DNA of 64,000 nt from Enhydrobacter sp. (GTDB taxonomy: Bacteria; Pseudomonadota; Alphaproteobacteria; Reyranellales; Reyranellaceae). The stretch is taken from contig NZ_CP126889.1 of assembly GCF_030246845.1 (NCBI RefSeq), positions 2,356,001-2,420,000 on the forward strand, in the 5' to 3' direction. This document shows positions 18,654 through 27,791 of this stretch, one piece after another. Each line of letters opens with the position of its first letter. Positions within the stretch are counted from its first letter, which is position 1. Under the pieces are notes generated by a model. That model was given only the letters and a program-made list of their open reading frames with translations. It was not told where the DNA came from and made no database searches. Made by a program: the position numbers and the translations under genes.

Positions 18654-19259
18654 CTAACCGGCGGTCGTCGCTGGCTCGCCGAGGGAGAGCATCAGCCGGT
18701 TGGCCCAGTTGAAGAACGAGGCGGCGTTGATCACGTCGACGATGGCGAGATCGTCGAGGCCCGCGCTGCGCAGCCGGTCGATATGCTCCGGGCCGAAATC
18801 GATCGGAATGGCGGTAAGGGCGGCCGCGGCGGCGATGATGGCGTTCCAGCGCGTGTCGAGATCGGCTCTGACGCCCTGGTCGAGGAGCTTCTGTACATCG
18901 CCGTCGCGCTTCGAGTAGACGGCGGCATGGCGGGCATGCACGGAGGCGCAATAGATGCAGCCGTTCAGCCGCGATGTCGCTGCCGCGGCGAGCTCGCGCT
19001 CCGCCCGGGGAAGGCCCGCCTGCGGATTGTAGAAAATATCCTTGTCGGTGCGCGTGCGCGCCTCGAGGATGTCCGGGTCGCGCGCGAGCAGGCGGAAATA
19101 GGCCGACTTCGCGCGCGCCGCATCGACCAGGCTTTCCCTCTGGCGGGCCGTCAGCGTTTCTTCCGCCACCGGCTCCAGCCAGGGCAGCCAGTCGAGCTGG
19201 TCGCGGGTGAAGGCGGCCGGTTCGGTGTGCGGCGGCGGCGTCAGGGTTTTCTCGCTCAT
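18654..19259 (-). CDS. Alkylhydroperoxidase (AhpD-like) domain protein
   Basis: A 201-residue protein of the carboxymuconolactone decarboxylase/AhpD fold, like the Avi_7169 family of peroxidase-related proteins. The CxxC active site with downstream His is intact (GCIYCASVHARH, about residue 100), so thiol-dependent peroxide reduction is plausible. It is the last gene of a triad with a luciferase-like monooxygenase and a second fold member, and its ATG overlaps the TGA of the gene before. In such triads it may handle a peroxide or reduced-flavin by-product; that is inference. Confidence 0.82.
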   Translation of the reverse strand: MSEKTLTPPPHTEPAAFTRDQLDWLPWLEPVAEETLTARQRESLVDAARAKSAYFRLLARDPDILEARTRTDKDIFYNPQAGLPRAERELAAAATSRLNGCIYCASVHARHAAVYSKRDGDVQKLLDQGVRADLDTRWNAIIAAAAALTAIPIDFGPEHIDRLRSAGLDDLAIVDVINAASFFNWANRLMLSLGEPATTAG

Positions 19260-19849
19260 GCAGGCCTCGCGTTCAGGGCCTTGAGCCCGGCGACGACACG
19301 GATCTGAAAGGCCAGGAAGGAAACGAGCTGGGACAGGGTGACGACGTCGGTCGTCGACCAGCCGGCGTCGAGCATGGCCTGCAGGGAAGCCGGGGCGGCA
19401 TCGCGCGGATGGAAAACCAGCATGTGCGTGTGCTCGAACGCCGTCGCGAGCCGTTGGCCCAGGATATGTCGCGCGGTCGGGCCCACGGCGTGGACCATGC
19501 CGTCGCTGTTCTCGAGGCTGAGCGGTCCGACGGGATAGTGGCCGTAGGGGCCGTGTGTCCTGGCCTCGAAAGCCTCCGACGCCACGGCGACCTGCAGCTC
19601 CGGCGACGCACCGGTCCGGACGAGCTGCTCCTTGTAGAAATCCCGCGTCTCCTCCCGCCCGTGCAGTCCGGCGACAAAAGCCGCGACGGCGAATCGTTCC
19701 TGGAGCGTGAAGGTGCCCGGGTCCTTCGGCGCGAACAGCGCGTCGTAGCTCGCCTGCGCCTGCTTGCGCGCCTCCGGCCGATTGTCGCGCGCCTTGTCCA
19801 GCGCCGAGCCCGGCGCAATGCCGGCCAGCCCGTCGATCACGTCGTTCAT
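19256..19849 (-). CDS. CMD-domain protein lacking cysteines
   Basis: A 197-residue protein of the carboxymuconolactone decarboxylase fold, resembling the Avi_7170 family. It has no cysteine at all, so the AhpD-type CxxC chemistry is impossible; the fold is recognised from the helical repeat and the LSLENSDGMVHAVGPTARHIL region. It overlaps the luciferase-like gene upstream and the AhpD-like gene downstream by 4 bases each. It may act as a structural or substrate-binding partner of the cysteine-bearing protein. Confidence 0.75.
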   Translation of the reverse strand: MNDVIDGLAGIAPGSALDKARDNRPEARKQAQASYDALFAPKDPGTFTLQERFAVAAFVAGLHGREETRDFYKEQLVRTGASPELQVAVASEAFEARTHGPYGHYPVGPLSLENSDGMVHAVGPTARHILGQRLATAFEHTHMLVFHPRDAAPASLQAMLDAGWSTTDVVTLSQLVSFLAFQIRVVAGLKALNARPA

Positions 19850-20883
19850 GCCACTCTCCGCGCCCCTTCCGACCGGCCAGGCAGCCAGCCGAGCGCGGGC
19901 GCCACCTTCTCGGCGAAGAGCTCGATCGAGCGCAGGATGTAGGGATGCGGCGGGTCGATCGAATGGACCTGCATCGTGAGATCGGTGGCACGCCGCAGCG
20001 TGTCGTCGGCCTGCAGCGAGGCGATCACCTCGTCGGCCGTGCCGACATGCACGTCCATGGCGGCGATGATGTCACCCACCAGATTGCCCGAGGCAAGGTC
20101 GCCCGTGGCCGCGAGCCGGTGGCGCATGCGCATGAGCCCCTTCTCGGCCAGCCGCATGGCCTCGTCATGGTCGTCGGCCACGAACACCGTGCGCGAGGCG
20201 AGGATGCGCGGCGCCTGCCCCCTGGGCAGGGCCTCGAGATAGGCGTCGATCATCGGGTTCTGGATGTCGGCAAGCGAGGCTCCCAGTGCATCGGGCGCTC
20301 TCGGCTGGGTGCGCGAGAGCATCAACCCGTCGCCCGCGAGACCGGCCCGACGGGCGCCCGAAACAGTAAAGGTCGCCTGCCAGATTCGGTCGACCAGCGG
20401 CGGATTGGCCGGATAGAGATGGTCACCGCCCGGCAAGGGGCGGTTGGCCAAGGCTGTGCGCAGCAGGTCGAGATGACGGTCGAACAGGCTGTGACGCCTG
20501 TCGCTGTCGAGCCCGAAGGCGGCGAAAGCGGTCATGTTACCGCCCGGGCCGACGCCGAGTTCGAGACGGCCCTCGTTCATCAGGTCGAACACCGACGCAT
20601 CCTCGGCGACGCGGATCGGCAGCTCGAGCGGCAGGGTGACGATGCCCGTGCCCAGCCGGATGCGCGGCGTCCGGGCGGCAACATGCGAGAGGAAGACGAA
20701 GGGCGCGGGCAGCCCGCCTTCGGCCTCATGGAAATGATGTTGCGCGATCCACGCGGAATCGAAGCCGCAACGCTCGGCGTGAGCGATCTGCGCGGCGGCA
20801 AGCCGATAGCGCTCGGCGGCATCGGCTTCGTCCAGCAACCGGGTGAAAAAGCCCAGTCGCTGGATGGAGATAGGGGCGGTCAT
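19846..20883 (-). CDS. FMN-dependent luciferase-like monooxygenase
   Basis: A 345-residue TIM-barrel flavin monooxygenase of the bacterial luciferase family, like the KPN_01858 group that travels with CMD-domain proteins. It has AERCGFDSAWIAQHHF near the N-terminus, RIRLGTGIVTLPLELPIRVAEDA, and GRLELGVGPGG in the flavin-binding region. It would use FMNH2 from a separate reductase, none of which is obvious next door. The ATG at 20883 opens PISIQRLGFFTRL, the usual N-terminal strand. A 65-base gap separates it from the ketopantoate-reductase-like gene upstream. Confidence 0.85.
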   Translation of the reverse strand: MTAPISIQRLGFFTRLLDEADAAERYRLAAAQIAHAERCGFDSAWIAQHHFHEAEGGLPAPFVFLSHVAARTPRIRLGTGIVTLPLELPIRVAEDASVFDLMNEGRLELGVGPGGNMTAFAAFGLDSDRRHSLFDRHLDLLRTALANRPLPGGDHLYPANPPLVDRIWQATFTVSGARRAGLAGDGLMLSRTQPRAPDALGASLADIQNPMIDAYLEALPRGQAPRILASRTVFVADDHDEAMRLAEKGLMRMRHRLAATGDLASGNLVGDIIAAMDVHVGTADEVIASLQADDTLRRATDLTMQVHSIDPPHPYILRSIELFAEKVAPALGWLPGRSEGARRVA

Positions 20884-20948
20884 AGCCCCAACTTGGCGCG
20901 GAAGCCGGGGCCGATGCAAGCAGGCTGGCGGAATGGCAGCCTTCTGCC

Positions 20949-22022
20949 TTAACCGCCTAGGAGGGCAGGGGCGGCCTTGACCTCCTGCCGCTCGACCTTC
21001 TTCACGATTTCCGTGAGCTTGGCATGGGTCGGGGCCGGCACGCCGATGTAGTTGCCGCGCTCGGCGATGTAGCCGTTCATGAACTCGATCTCGGTGCGGC
21101 GGCCCTTGCGGATGTCCTGCGCCATCGAGGGACGCTGGATGTCGGCGCGCGGGTTCGGGTTGGTGTTGGAGCCGGGGCGCATGATGGTCTCGATCTCGTC
21201 CAGCGCCGCCTTGTCGCCTTCGGACGCCTTGGCGAGCGTCTCCGGCTCCATCTTGCCGATCTTCTCGATGTGATAGCCCAGCGCCTGGCCCACCCGCACG
21301 GCCTCGCCGCCCAGCTTGATGGCGAAGCGGCGGATCGCGTCGTTGCGATCGCAGTCGGTGCCGGTAAGGCCGGTCGCGGCCGATACGCCGTTCTTCATGC
21401 CGTTCTGGCAGAGCTTGGACCAACGCTCGCCCCAGAGGTTGGTCGTGGTCTTGGCACTGTCGATGCGGCTCACCATCTCATGCAGCTCCTCGACGCGCTT
21501 GGTGATGCGGCCGTGCACCTCGCCGACACGGAACACCGTGTGCTTGCCGCCCCCCTTGGCGACGGTGCGGCGGATGCGGGCCGGCTCGTACATGTCGACC
21601 GAGATCAACGACGCCACCATGCCGACCGTCTTGCCCCAGCCGACGACGCCCGCGATGCGCTCCTCGTTGAGGCAGTTCTGCAGCGACACGACATAGCCGT
21701 CCGGCGCCAGATACTGCTTGACGAGGGCCGTGGCCCATTCGGTGTCGTAGGACTTCATCGCCACGAAGGCGATGTCGATGGGCTTCTGGCGCGCGAGCTC
21801 CTGCATCTCGGTGAGATGCATGGTCTTGGCGTTCTTGACCGTGAACTTTTCCTCCGGCGTGACGCCGTCGAGCTCCAGGCCGCGGCTGCGGATGGTCTCG
21901 ATATTCTCCGGCCAGAAGTCGATCAGGGTGACATCTTCGCCGGTCCTGGCGAGGTAGCCGCCGACATAGCCGCCCAACGCGCCGACCCCGACGACCGCAA
22001 TCCGCTTGCCCATATGCTGCAC
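20949..22022 (-). CDS. Ketopantoate reductase (ApbA/PanE)-like dehydrogenase
   Basis: A 357-residue NAD(P)-dependent dehydrogenase. It has Rossmann motif GVGALGGYVGGYL at the N-terminus and the ApbA C-terminal helical domain; the segment with Lys/Asn/Glu candidates (NLWGERWSKLCQNGMKNGV) lies about two-thirds through. True PanE makes pantoate for CoA. This protein is about 50 residues longer and sits in a catabolic operon, so reduction or oxidation of another 2-oxo/hydroxy acid is likelier. An alternative start (MGKRIAV) lies 9 bases in. It begins 3 bases after the hydrolase gene ends. Confidence 0.83.
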   Translation of the reverse strand: MQHMGKRIAVVGVGALGGYVGGYLARTGEDVTLIDFWPENIETIRSRGLELDGVTPEEKFTVKNAKTMHLTEMQELARQKPIDIAFVAMKSYDTEWATALVKQYLAPDGYVVSLQNCLNEERIAGVVGWGKTVGMVASLISVDMYEPARIRRTVAKGGGKHTVFRVGEVHGRITKRVEELHEMVSRIDSAKTTTNLWGERWSKLCQNGMKNGVSAATGLTGTDCDRNDAIRRFAIKLGGEAVRVGQALGYHIEKIGKMEPETLAKASEGDKAALDEIETIMRPGSNTNPNPRADIQRPSMAQDIRKGRRTEIEFMNGYIAERGNYIGVPAPTHAKLTEIVKKVERQEVKAAPALLGG

Positions 22023-22025
22023 TCC

Positions 22026-22793
22026 CTAGGCTGCCGGCAGCGTGGCGAGGAACGCCTCGACCGCCTGATTGAAACGCGCGGGCTGATGCAGATTGGCGGC
22101 ATGGCCCGCATCGGGAACGACCGCCTTGGTCGATCCTCTGATCTTGGCCGCCATGTAGTCGGTGGCGGCGAGGAAGTTGGTGTCGTTGGCGCCGACCAGC
22201 ACCAGCGTCGGCACGGCGATAGTGTCGAGCGAGCGGATCACCCGGTCGTTCTGCTGGGCCAGCATGCCGCGCGCGGCCCGCGCAAGGCCCGTTGCGTCGC
22301 GATGCCTCGTGAGCTTGACCTCGTCGCTGGCATTGAGCGCGGCGAGCCCCTCGGCGTCGAAGGCTTCGGCGCGCTTGTGCGCCGTCTCGTTCCATTTGGC
22401 GCGCGCCTCGTCGTTCTTGAAACCCGGTCCCGTGTCGAACAGCATCAAAGCGCGCACGCGCTCGGGATGGCTGGCATGGAAGGCGAGCGACATGTAGCCG
22501 CCCAGCGACAGGCCAGCGACGATCGCCTTGCCCGCGCCTGCCTTGTCGAGCAGGGCCAGCATGTCGCCGACCGTCAGCGCTTCGGAGTAGCGGCTTTGGT
22601 CGTCGGGGTAGTCGCTTTCGCCATGGCCGCGCATGTCCCAGACGATCACCTGATAGCGGTCCTTCAGCGCCGCGACCTGGCCGTCCCACATGCGGCTCGT
22701 GGAGCTGTAGCCGTGGCTCAGCAGGATCGTGGGCCCTCGGCCATGGATCTCGTAGTGGATCTTCACGCCGTCGCGATCGAGCCTGGCCATCAT
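22026..22793 (-). CDS. Alpha/beta hydrolase (enol-lactonase-like)
   Basis: A 255-residue alpha/beta hydrolase. It has the oxyanion HGYSS near residue 32, WDMRGHGESD, nucleophile Ser in GLSLGGYMS (about 97), and catalytic His in PDAGHAANLHQP close to the C-terminus. It resembles 3-oxoadipate enol-lactonase and related C-C or ester hydrolases. Two ATGs (22793 and 22790) overlap the TGA of the upstream gene, so translation is coupled and either may be used. The substrate is unknown. Confidence 0.88.
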   Translation of the reverse strand: MMARLDRDGVKIHYEIHGRGPTILLSHGYSSTSRMWDGQVAALKDRYQVIVWDMRGHGESDYPDDQSRYSEALTVGDMLALLDKAGAGKAIVAGLSLGGYMSLAFHASHPERVRALMLFDTGPGFKNDEARAKWNETAHKRAEAFDAEGLAALNASDEVKLTRHRDATGLARAARGMLAQQNDRVIRSLDTIAVPTLVLVGANDTNFLAATDYMAAKIRGSTKAVVPDAGHAANLHQPARFNQAVEAFLATLPAA

Positions 22794-24637
22794 TCCTTCA
22801 CGCGCGTCTCGGCGCGCGCCCTTTCGAGGTAGCGATCGGCATCCTCCTGCAGGAGCAGCCGGTCCTTCACCAGTTGGTCCACGGTCGCCTTCACCCGGGC
22901 GACGTAGTCTCCGCGGTTCTTGTAGCGTGCCGCGATCTTGTCGGCCGGGAAGGCAAAACAGCTGCCGTCGCGGTCGGCGAGCTCGCCGCGCGGGTAAGGT
23001 GCCTTGTACTCGTTCCAGCCGGTATAGGCCGCGAGCGGCACCGCTATGTCGGGCAGGCGAACGCCTGCCATCTCGTTGCCGTCGCCGTCGACGCGGCAAA
23101 CCAGCGTGCGATAGGCGCGCTCGGCCGGGCGGGGATCGACCCAGTCGCCGGGCGGCGCGACCTCGTTGGTGACGGTGACGATGGCCGCGCCCGGAAGCGG
23201 TGGAAAGCCCGTCTTGTCGGGTTCGACCAGCGTGCCGTCCTGAAGCGTGGGCACCGAGCTCGGCGGCGGCGCCTTGCCGGACACCACCCACTCGTCCAGG
23301 GCGACGAGCAGCGCTCGCAGGGCCGGCATCGGGCTGTGCGGATTGCGTGGATTGACGTTGGGCCCGGGGTCGGTGGTGGCGCCGGCACGGCCGCCATGCT
23401 GGGTTCCCGCGATCATGTAGACGCGCGAGTTCTCGGGCAGGGCGACATCCTTCATGCCGAGCGGGTCGGTGGTGAGCAGCGAGGCGCCCTTCTGCCAGTA
23501 CTCGGTCGAGGTGTTGGTCTCCATCAGCTTGGGATCGCTGCCGTCGCCCCGCAGCAGCGCTCCCTTGGCGCCGGTCAGGGGATCCTCCAGCGTCGCGGTC
23601 GAGAAGGGGAACCAGGCCTCGGGAAAACCGTGATCCTCGTGCTGGGTGCTGGTACGCGCCGGCTGGCCGAACGGCACGTTGAAGAAAATGCGGCCGGCGC
23701 CGGCGGTATGGGTATGGACGCCGTCGAAGACCTTGCGGCCCTGCTCGTCACGATTGAAACCTGCGCCGATGTGATGGCGCAGATAGCGGCCGGCCTGGGA
23801 GAAGCCGATGGCGATCGCATGGCTGATCGGTCGGCCGGTCGCCCTGGCCGCCGCCGGCTCGTATTTCAGGTAGCTGACGACATCGCGCGTGGCGGCGAAG
23901 CCGAGCCCCTGCACCCTGGGATTCCGCGCCTCGTAATGGAACTCATACAGGAAGCCCGGCTTGGCCTTTAGGCCTTCGCGCAGCCTGATCGTGCGGCCAT
24001 CGAGGAACATCCACTCGCCGATCGGCAGCTCTTCGGGCGGGTCCGAGGCCCGCTCGCGTACCGTCAAACGCGCGCGCGACTGATCCAGCGTCGCCGCCTC
24101 GTGGGAAAGCTTGAACGCTTCCAGCACGCCGACGCGCGTGCCCGAGACGTATTCCTCGCGCACGCGCTGCACGATCGGCTGGCCCTTGTCGGTAGCGATC
24201 GGCGCCGTCAGGGCGAGGCCCATATTGGTGCGCGGCGCGTCGGGGTCCCAGCCGGACCAGACGAGGGTATGGCCGCGCCGCAGCGGAAAGCCATTGCCGA
24301 GATCGGCCGTGGTCCTGGGATCGTTGATGCCTTGCGGGCCGTCGGCGATGTTGGCGAACAGCATCTTGCGGCCGCGATTGGTGACCTCGTAGAGGATGCG
24401 CCCGTTGCCCTTCGCGGGATCCTTTGGCCGCAGGATGAAGATGTCGGTCGAATACTCGACCCTGCCCCGCGCATTGCGCGGCGCCTTGTCGAGAAGCGCG
24501 ATCGTCTTGTTGGCCGGATTGTCGGGATCGACCTCGCCGCGGGCGATGCCGATCACACGCTCGTAAGCGCCGGCTTCGGCAAATGCAGCCCCTTCGGCGA
24601 GCGGTTCGATCTTCTGGATTTCGAAGGAAACGATCAC
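22790..24637 (-). CDS. Alpha/beta hydrolase domain protein, large (Abhydrolase_10 type)
   Basis: A 615-residue protein matching the large alpha/beta hydrolase-domain family: N-terminal FEIQKIEPLAEGAAFAEAGAYE, then the ILYEVTNRGRKML segment, with a nucleophile Ser in IGFSQAGRYLRHHI (about 270) and the GTQHGGRAGATT region further on. No signal peptide is seen. Family members are thought to be esterases of bulky substrates, but I cannot name one. It overlaps the smaller hydrolase gene and follows the VOC gene by 28 bases. Confidence 0.82.
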   Translation of the reverse strand: MIVSFEIQKIEPLAEGAAFAEAGAYERVIGIARGEVDPDNPANKTIALLDKAPRNARGRVEYSTDIFILRPKDPAKGNGRILYEVTNRGRKMLFANIADGPQGINDPRTTADLGNGFPLRRGHTLVWSGWDPDAPRTNMGLALTAPIATDKGQPIVQRVREEYVSGTRVGVLEAFKLSHEAATLDQSRARLTVRERASDPPEELPIGEWMFLDGRTIRLREGLKAKPGFLYEFHYEARNPRVQGLGFAATRDVVSYLKYEPAAARATGRPISHAIAIGFSQAGRYLRHHIGAGFNRDEQGRKVFDGVHTHTAGAGRIFFNVPFGQPARTSTQHEDHGFPEAWFPFSTATLEDPLTGAKGALLRGDGSDPKLMETNTSTEYWQKGASLLTTDPLGMKDVALPENSRVYMIAGTQHGGRAGATTDPGPNVNPRNPHSPMPALRALLVALDEWVVSGKAPPPSSVPTLQDGTLVEPDKTGFPPLPGAAIVTVTNEVAPPGDWVDPRPAERAYRTLVCRVDGDGNEMAGVRLPDIAVPLAAYTGWNEYKAPYPRGELADRDGSCFAFPADKIAARYKNRGDYVARVKATVDQLVKDRLLLQEDADRYLERARAETRVKE

Positions 24638-24665
24638 ATCGCCTCACCCAATCAAGCTCCTGCAC

Positions 24666-25067
24666 TCACGGCGCGGGGAAGTTCAGCTCCACGCCGATGC
24701 CGTCGGGATCGTAGAGGAAGATCTGTGCGGCGCCGGTCCGGGGCACGATCTGCTCGCGGAACTTGACGTTCTTGGCCTTGAGCCGGTTGCGCACGCCCTC
24801 GAGGTCGGTCGCGGCAAAGGCGATGTGGTCGAAGCGGCCGGTGTCCTTGAACTTCTTTTTCGTGCCGCGCACGACGATGCCCTCGCGCGGCTGGCGATCG
24901 CCCAGCAGATGCACAGTGGCGACGCCTCCGGAATAGAGCCAATATCCCGGGAAGCCGAGCGGCGGACGGTCGCCGTTCTCCAGCCCCAGCACGTCGCAAT
25001 AGAAGTCCTTGGTGGCCTCGAGGTTCGAAGGCTCGATCGTGTAATGCTGCAAGGCGCCAAGCGGCAT
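24666..25067 (-). CDS. VOC-family protein
   Basis: A 133-residue vicinal oxygen chelate protein. The first module begins LQHYTIEPSNLEATKDFYCDVLGLENGDRP with a candidate metal His, and the second has FDHIAFAATDLEGV and a terminal YDPDGIGVELNF with a candidate Glu. His and Glu at these positions would allow a divalent metal site. Its place between a flavin monooxygenase-like gene and a large hydrolase suggests ring-cleavage or isomerisation in one pathway, which is inferred from neighbours. Confidence 0.85.
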   Translation of the reverse strand: MPLGALQHYTIEPSNLEATKDFYCDVLGLENGDRPPLGFPGYWLYSGGVATVHLLGDRQPREGIVVRGTKKKFKDTGRFDHIAFAATDLEGVRNRLKAKNVKFREQIVPRTGAAQIFLYDPDGIGVELNFPAP

Positions 25068-25077
25068 CGTTCGCTCC

Positions 25078-26277
25078 CTAGACGAAAGTGAGATCGGGAT
25101 CGAGGCCCATCATCCAGGCGCCGACGGTCTCGAAATGGCTGAGCCGGCCCTGGAGCTGCTGGGTCACGGTATGGATGTCGCGAAAGCGCCGTTCCAGCGG
25201 ATGGTTCTCGAAGATCGCCGTGGCGCCCGCGGCATTGTAGGCGAAGTCGACCGCCTCGCGCCCCTTGTGGATGGCGTTGGTCGAGGCGCCGCGAATGGTG
25301 ATGCGCTGCTCGACGGTGATCGTGTTGCCCGCCGACAGATCCTTCCAGATCACCGCCATCGACTGCAGCAGATAGGCGCGCGCCGCGCGGATATTGATCT
25401 CGGCCTGCGCGAGATTGGTCTGGACCACCGCGTTGTCGCGGATCGGGCTTTTCTGGCCGCGCGGGACCTTGTTGCGCGCCACATCGACGAAGTTGTCGAG
25501 CGCACCGCGCGCGATGCCGAGGGCGACGCCGGCGAAACCCACCTGATAGCAGGTCGAGGCTGACATCCGGTAGAGCGGGCCGGACTCGCGGCATTCCTTC
25601 TCGAAGTCGCGCGTGATCGAATGGTCGGCGCGCACGAAGTGGTCGTCGAGCGCGAACTGGTCGCTCGCCGTGCCGCGCAGGCCCACCACGTTCCAGATGT
25701 CGGTCCATTGCACGTCCTCGGTGCGGACCAGCATGGTGCGCTCGACCTGTCGGCCTGCCGCGTCGCGCCGAGGCGTGCCGTCGGCCTTGTAGATCGGACA
25801 ATGGGCGCCGAGCCAGGTGGCGTGCCGTCCGCCCGAGGCGAAAGCCCAGACGCCGGTCACCTTGTAACCTCCCTCGCACTCGACCGCTTTGACGCGCGGC
25901 CCGGGACCCCAGGCAAGCACCGCCCTGGGGTCGTTGCCGAAGATCGCCTGCGCGACCGGCAGGTCGAGATAGGCGGCGGCCATGGCGCAGCCGCCGGCCT
26001 GGCTCAGGCACCAGGCGGTCGAGGCGTCGCTGCGGGCAATGGCCTCGATCACGTGGAAGAAGGTAACAGGATCGGTCTCGATACCGTTGCAGGCGCGCGG
26101 CAGCAGCAGACGGAACAGCCGCGCCTCGTGCAGCTTGTCGAGCAGGGCCGGCGGCAAACGTCGTGTCTCCTCGATCTCGCTCGCCGCGGCTTCGACCGCC
26201 GGGCGAAGCGCCTCGGCCCGTGAGATCACGGCCTGGTCGCCAGCGAGGTCGGCGGAAGTCGGAATGAACGTGTCCAA
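25078..26277 (-). CDS. Acyl-CoA dehydrogenase-fold flavin monooxygenase (HsaA/DszC-like)
   Basis: A 399-residue protein of the acyl-CoA dehydrogenase fold with the type-2 C-terminal domain seen in two-component flavin monooxygenases such as HsaA, HpaH and DszC. Evidence is the DASTAWCLSQAGGCAMAAAYL segment, the GVWAFASGGRHATWLG substrate/FMN region and the ending RDIHTVTQQLQGRLSHFE...GLDPDLTFV. The acyl-CoA dehydrogenase catalytic Glu motif (YEGTSEIQ) is absent. It would hydroxylate an aromatic or oxidise a sulfur or nitrogen compound using reduced flavin from a partner. It starts one base after the MFS gene ends. Confidence 0.83.
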   Translation of the reverse strand: MDTFIPTSADLAGDQAVISRAEALRPAVEAAASEIEETRRLPPALLDKLHEARLFRLLLPRACNGIETDPVTFFHVIEAIARSDASTAWCLSQAGGCAMAAAYLDLPVAQAIFGNDPRAVLAWGPGPRVKAVECEGGYKVTGVWAFASGGRHATWLGAHCPIYKADGTPRRDAAGRQVERTMLVRTEDVQWTDIWNVVGLRGTASDQFALDDHFVRADHSITRDFEKECRESGPLYRMSASTCYQVGFAGVALGIARGALDNFVDVARNKVPRGQKSPIRDNAVVQTNLAQAEINIRAARAYLLQSMAVIWKDLSAGNTITVEQRITIRGASTNAIHKGREAVDFAYNAAGATAIFENHPLERRFRDIHTVTQQLQGRLSHFETVGAWMMGLDPDLTFV

Positions 26278-26278
26278 G

Positions 26279-27679
26279 TCAGTCCTCTCCGAATGCAGGC
26301 TTGGGGCGGGCGGTCGTACCCATCAGCTCGCGGTCAATCTGCTCGTTCGACTTGCCCCGGGTCTCGATGCCGAAGAAATAATAGACCACACCGGCCATCA
26401 GGAACCAGCAGCCGAGATACAGGAAGGCCGTCGGGATCTGCGGCAGCGGCACGTCGGGCTTGAGATAGTTGTTCGAGCCCACGATCAGCGCCAGTCCTAC
26501 CGGGCCCAGGATCTTGCCGATGCCGCCGAAGCCATAGGCCGAGCCCATGCCGCTGGTCTTGAGGTGCGAGGGCCAGATCTCGGCGCCGTAGGGGCCGACG
26601 ATGGCGAAGCCGCCATCGGCGAAGAACATCGCCGCCGCCAGGATCAGCCAGAAGGCCGAGATGCCGAACAAGACGGCATCGTGATTGTAGCCCGCGAGAA
26701 TGATCAGGACGCCGGCGCCGAAGCCCAGCAGGCCGCCGCAGTTGCGCCGCCCGATGCGTTCCGACAGCCAGGAGAACGACACGCGGCCCAGGAAGCCGAC
26801 CACGGTCAGCAGGAGCATCATCTTGGAGGCTTCCTGCGGCGTTACCTTCAGGAGCAACACGAACAGCGCCGGCGCCCAGAGGGCGATGCCATAGACGCCG
26901 GTCTGCGCTCCGGCATTGCCGAGCCACGAGACGAGCAGGCTGCGCGGGTAGCTGAAGAGATCGAACCAGTTGGTCTTCACGACCCGGACTTCGTCCGGCG
27001 TGGGCGCAGGCAGGGTCCCGGGATCGACCTGCAGCGCCCAGGCCAGCGACTTGCGGGCCTCGTCGACACGGCCCTGGCGCGCCAGCCAGCGCGGCGACTC
27101 CGGCACCCACAGGCGCACCAGCAGCACCACCAGGGCCGGCAGCACACCGATCGCAAAGAGCAGACGCCACTGCGCCGCGCCCAGGAAGGCCCCGAGGATC
27201 GATCCGAGCCCGACGCCGATCGGGATGATGCAGGTGACGAGGCCGCCAATCCAGCCGCGCTTGGAGGTCGGCATGAACTCCTGCACCAGCGGAAGATCGA
27301 CGCAATAGAGTCCGCCGACGCCCAGGCCGACGAAGAAGCGCATGACGGCGAGGTAGACCCAGCCGTTGTCGGGCGTGAAGTAGAGCAAGCCGGTCGCGAT
27401 CGAGAAGTTCAGCACCGTGCCGATGAATACCTTGCGCCGGCCGATGCGGTCGGCCAGCCAGCCCCAGCCATAGGCGCCGATGATGGCGCCGATGCCCGAG
27501 CTCATCAGCACGATCGCCGACTGGCCGAAGGTGAGCTTCCAGGGCCCGATCAGGAAGGCCAGCACAAAGGCGATCAGGAAGTAGTCGAAGAACTCCAGGG
27601 CGTCGCCGATGATCGCGGCGGCCAGGATCTTCTTTTGATTGACTGTCAGTCTGTCTTGCCGATCGAGAGCCTCGAACAT
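26279..27679 (-). CDS. MFS transporter, metabolite:H+ symporter type
   Basis: A 466-residue permease with twelve predicted membrane helices. The motif between helices 2 and 3, GWLADRIGRRKVF, and the long central cytoplasmic loop (RQGRVDEARKSLAWALQ) are like the sugar-porter/aromatic-acid:H+ symporter branches. It is the first gene of the long minus-strand cluster and probably imports the compound that the downstream enzymes degrade. The 195-base region upstream, shared with the divergent lyase gene, holds a 9-bp inverted repeat that may be an operator. Confidence 0.9.
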   Translation of the reverse strand: MFEALDRQDRLTVNQKKILAAAIIGDALEFFDYFLIAFVLAFLIGPWKLTFGQSAIVLMSSGIGAIIGAYGWGWLADRIGRRKVFIGTVLNFSIATGLLYFTPDNGWVYLAVMRFFVGLGVGGLYCVDLPLVQEFMPTSKRGWIGGLVTCIIPIGVGLGSILGAFLGAAQWRLLFAIGVLPALVVLLVRLWVPESPRWLARQGRVDEARKSLAWALQVDPGTLPAPTPDEVRVVKTNWFDLFSYPRSLLVSWLGNAGAQTGVYGIALWAPALFVLLLKVTPQEASKMMLLLTVVGFLGRVSFSWLSERIGRRNCGGLLGFGAGVLIILAGYNHDAVLFGISAFWLILAAAMFFADGGFAIVGPYGAEIWPSHLKTSGMGSAYGFGGIGKILGPVGLALIVGSNNYLKPDVPLPQIPTAFLYLGCWFLMAGVVYYFFGIETRGKSNEQIDRELMGTTARPKPAFGED

Positions 27680-27791
27680 TGTGGCATCCCCTCCGTGCGC
27701 TTATCGAGTTTGAAGGCGGACGGGGCGCTGCCGTGCCGCCAGTGCCGCAGACGCTACGCTTTCACTATCGGTCACGGAAGTATCTGCACGG

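Noticed and set aside
21024..22832. 602-codon plus-strand frame across the ketopantoate-reductase-like and hydrolase genes
   Set aside because: It is a shadow of two minus-strand genes; the protein is His/Arg/Ala-rich with no motif.
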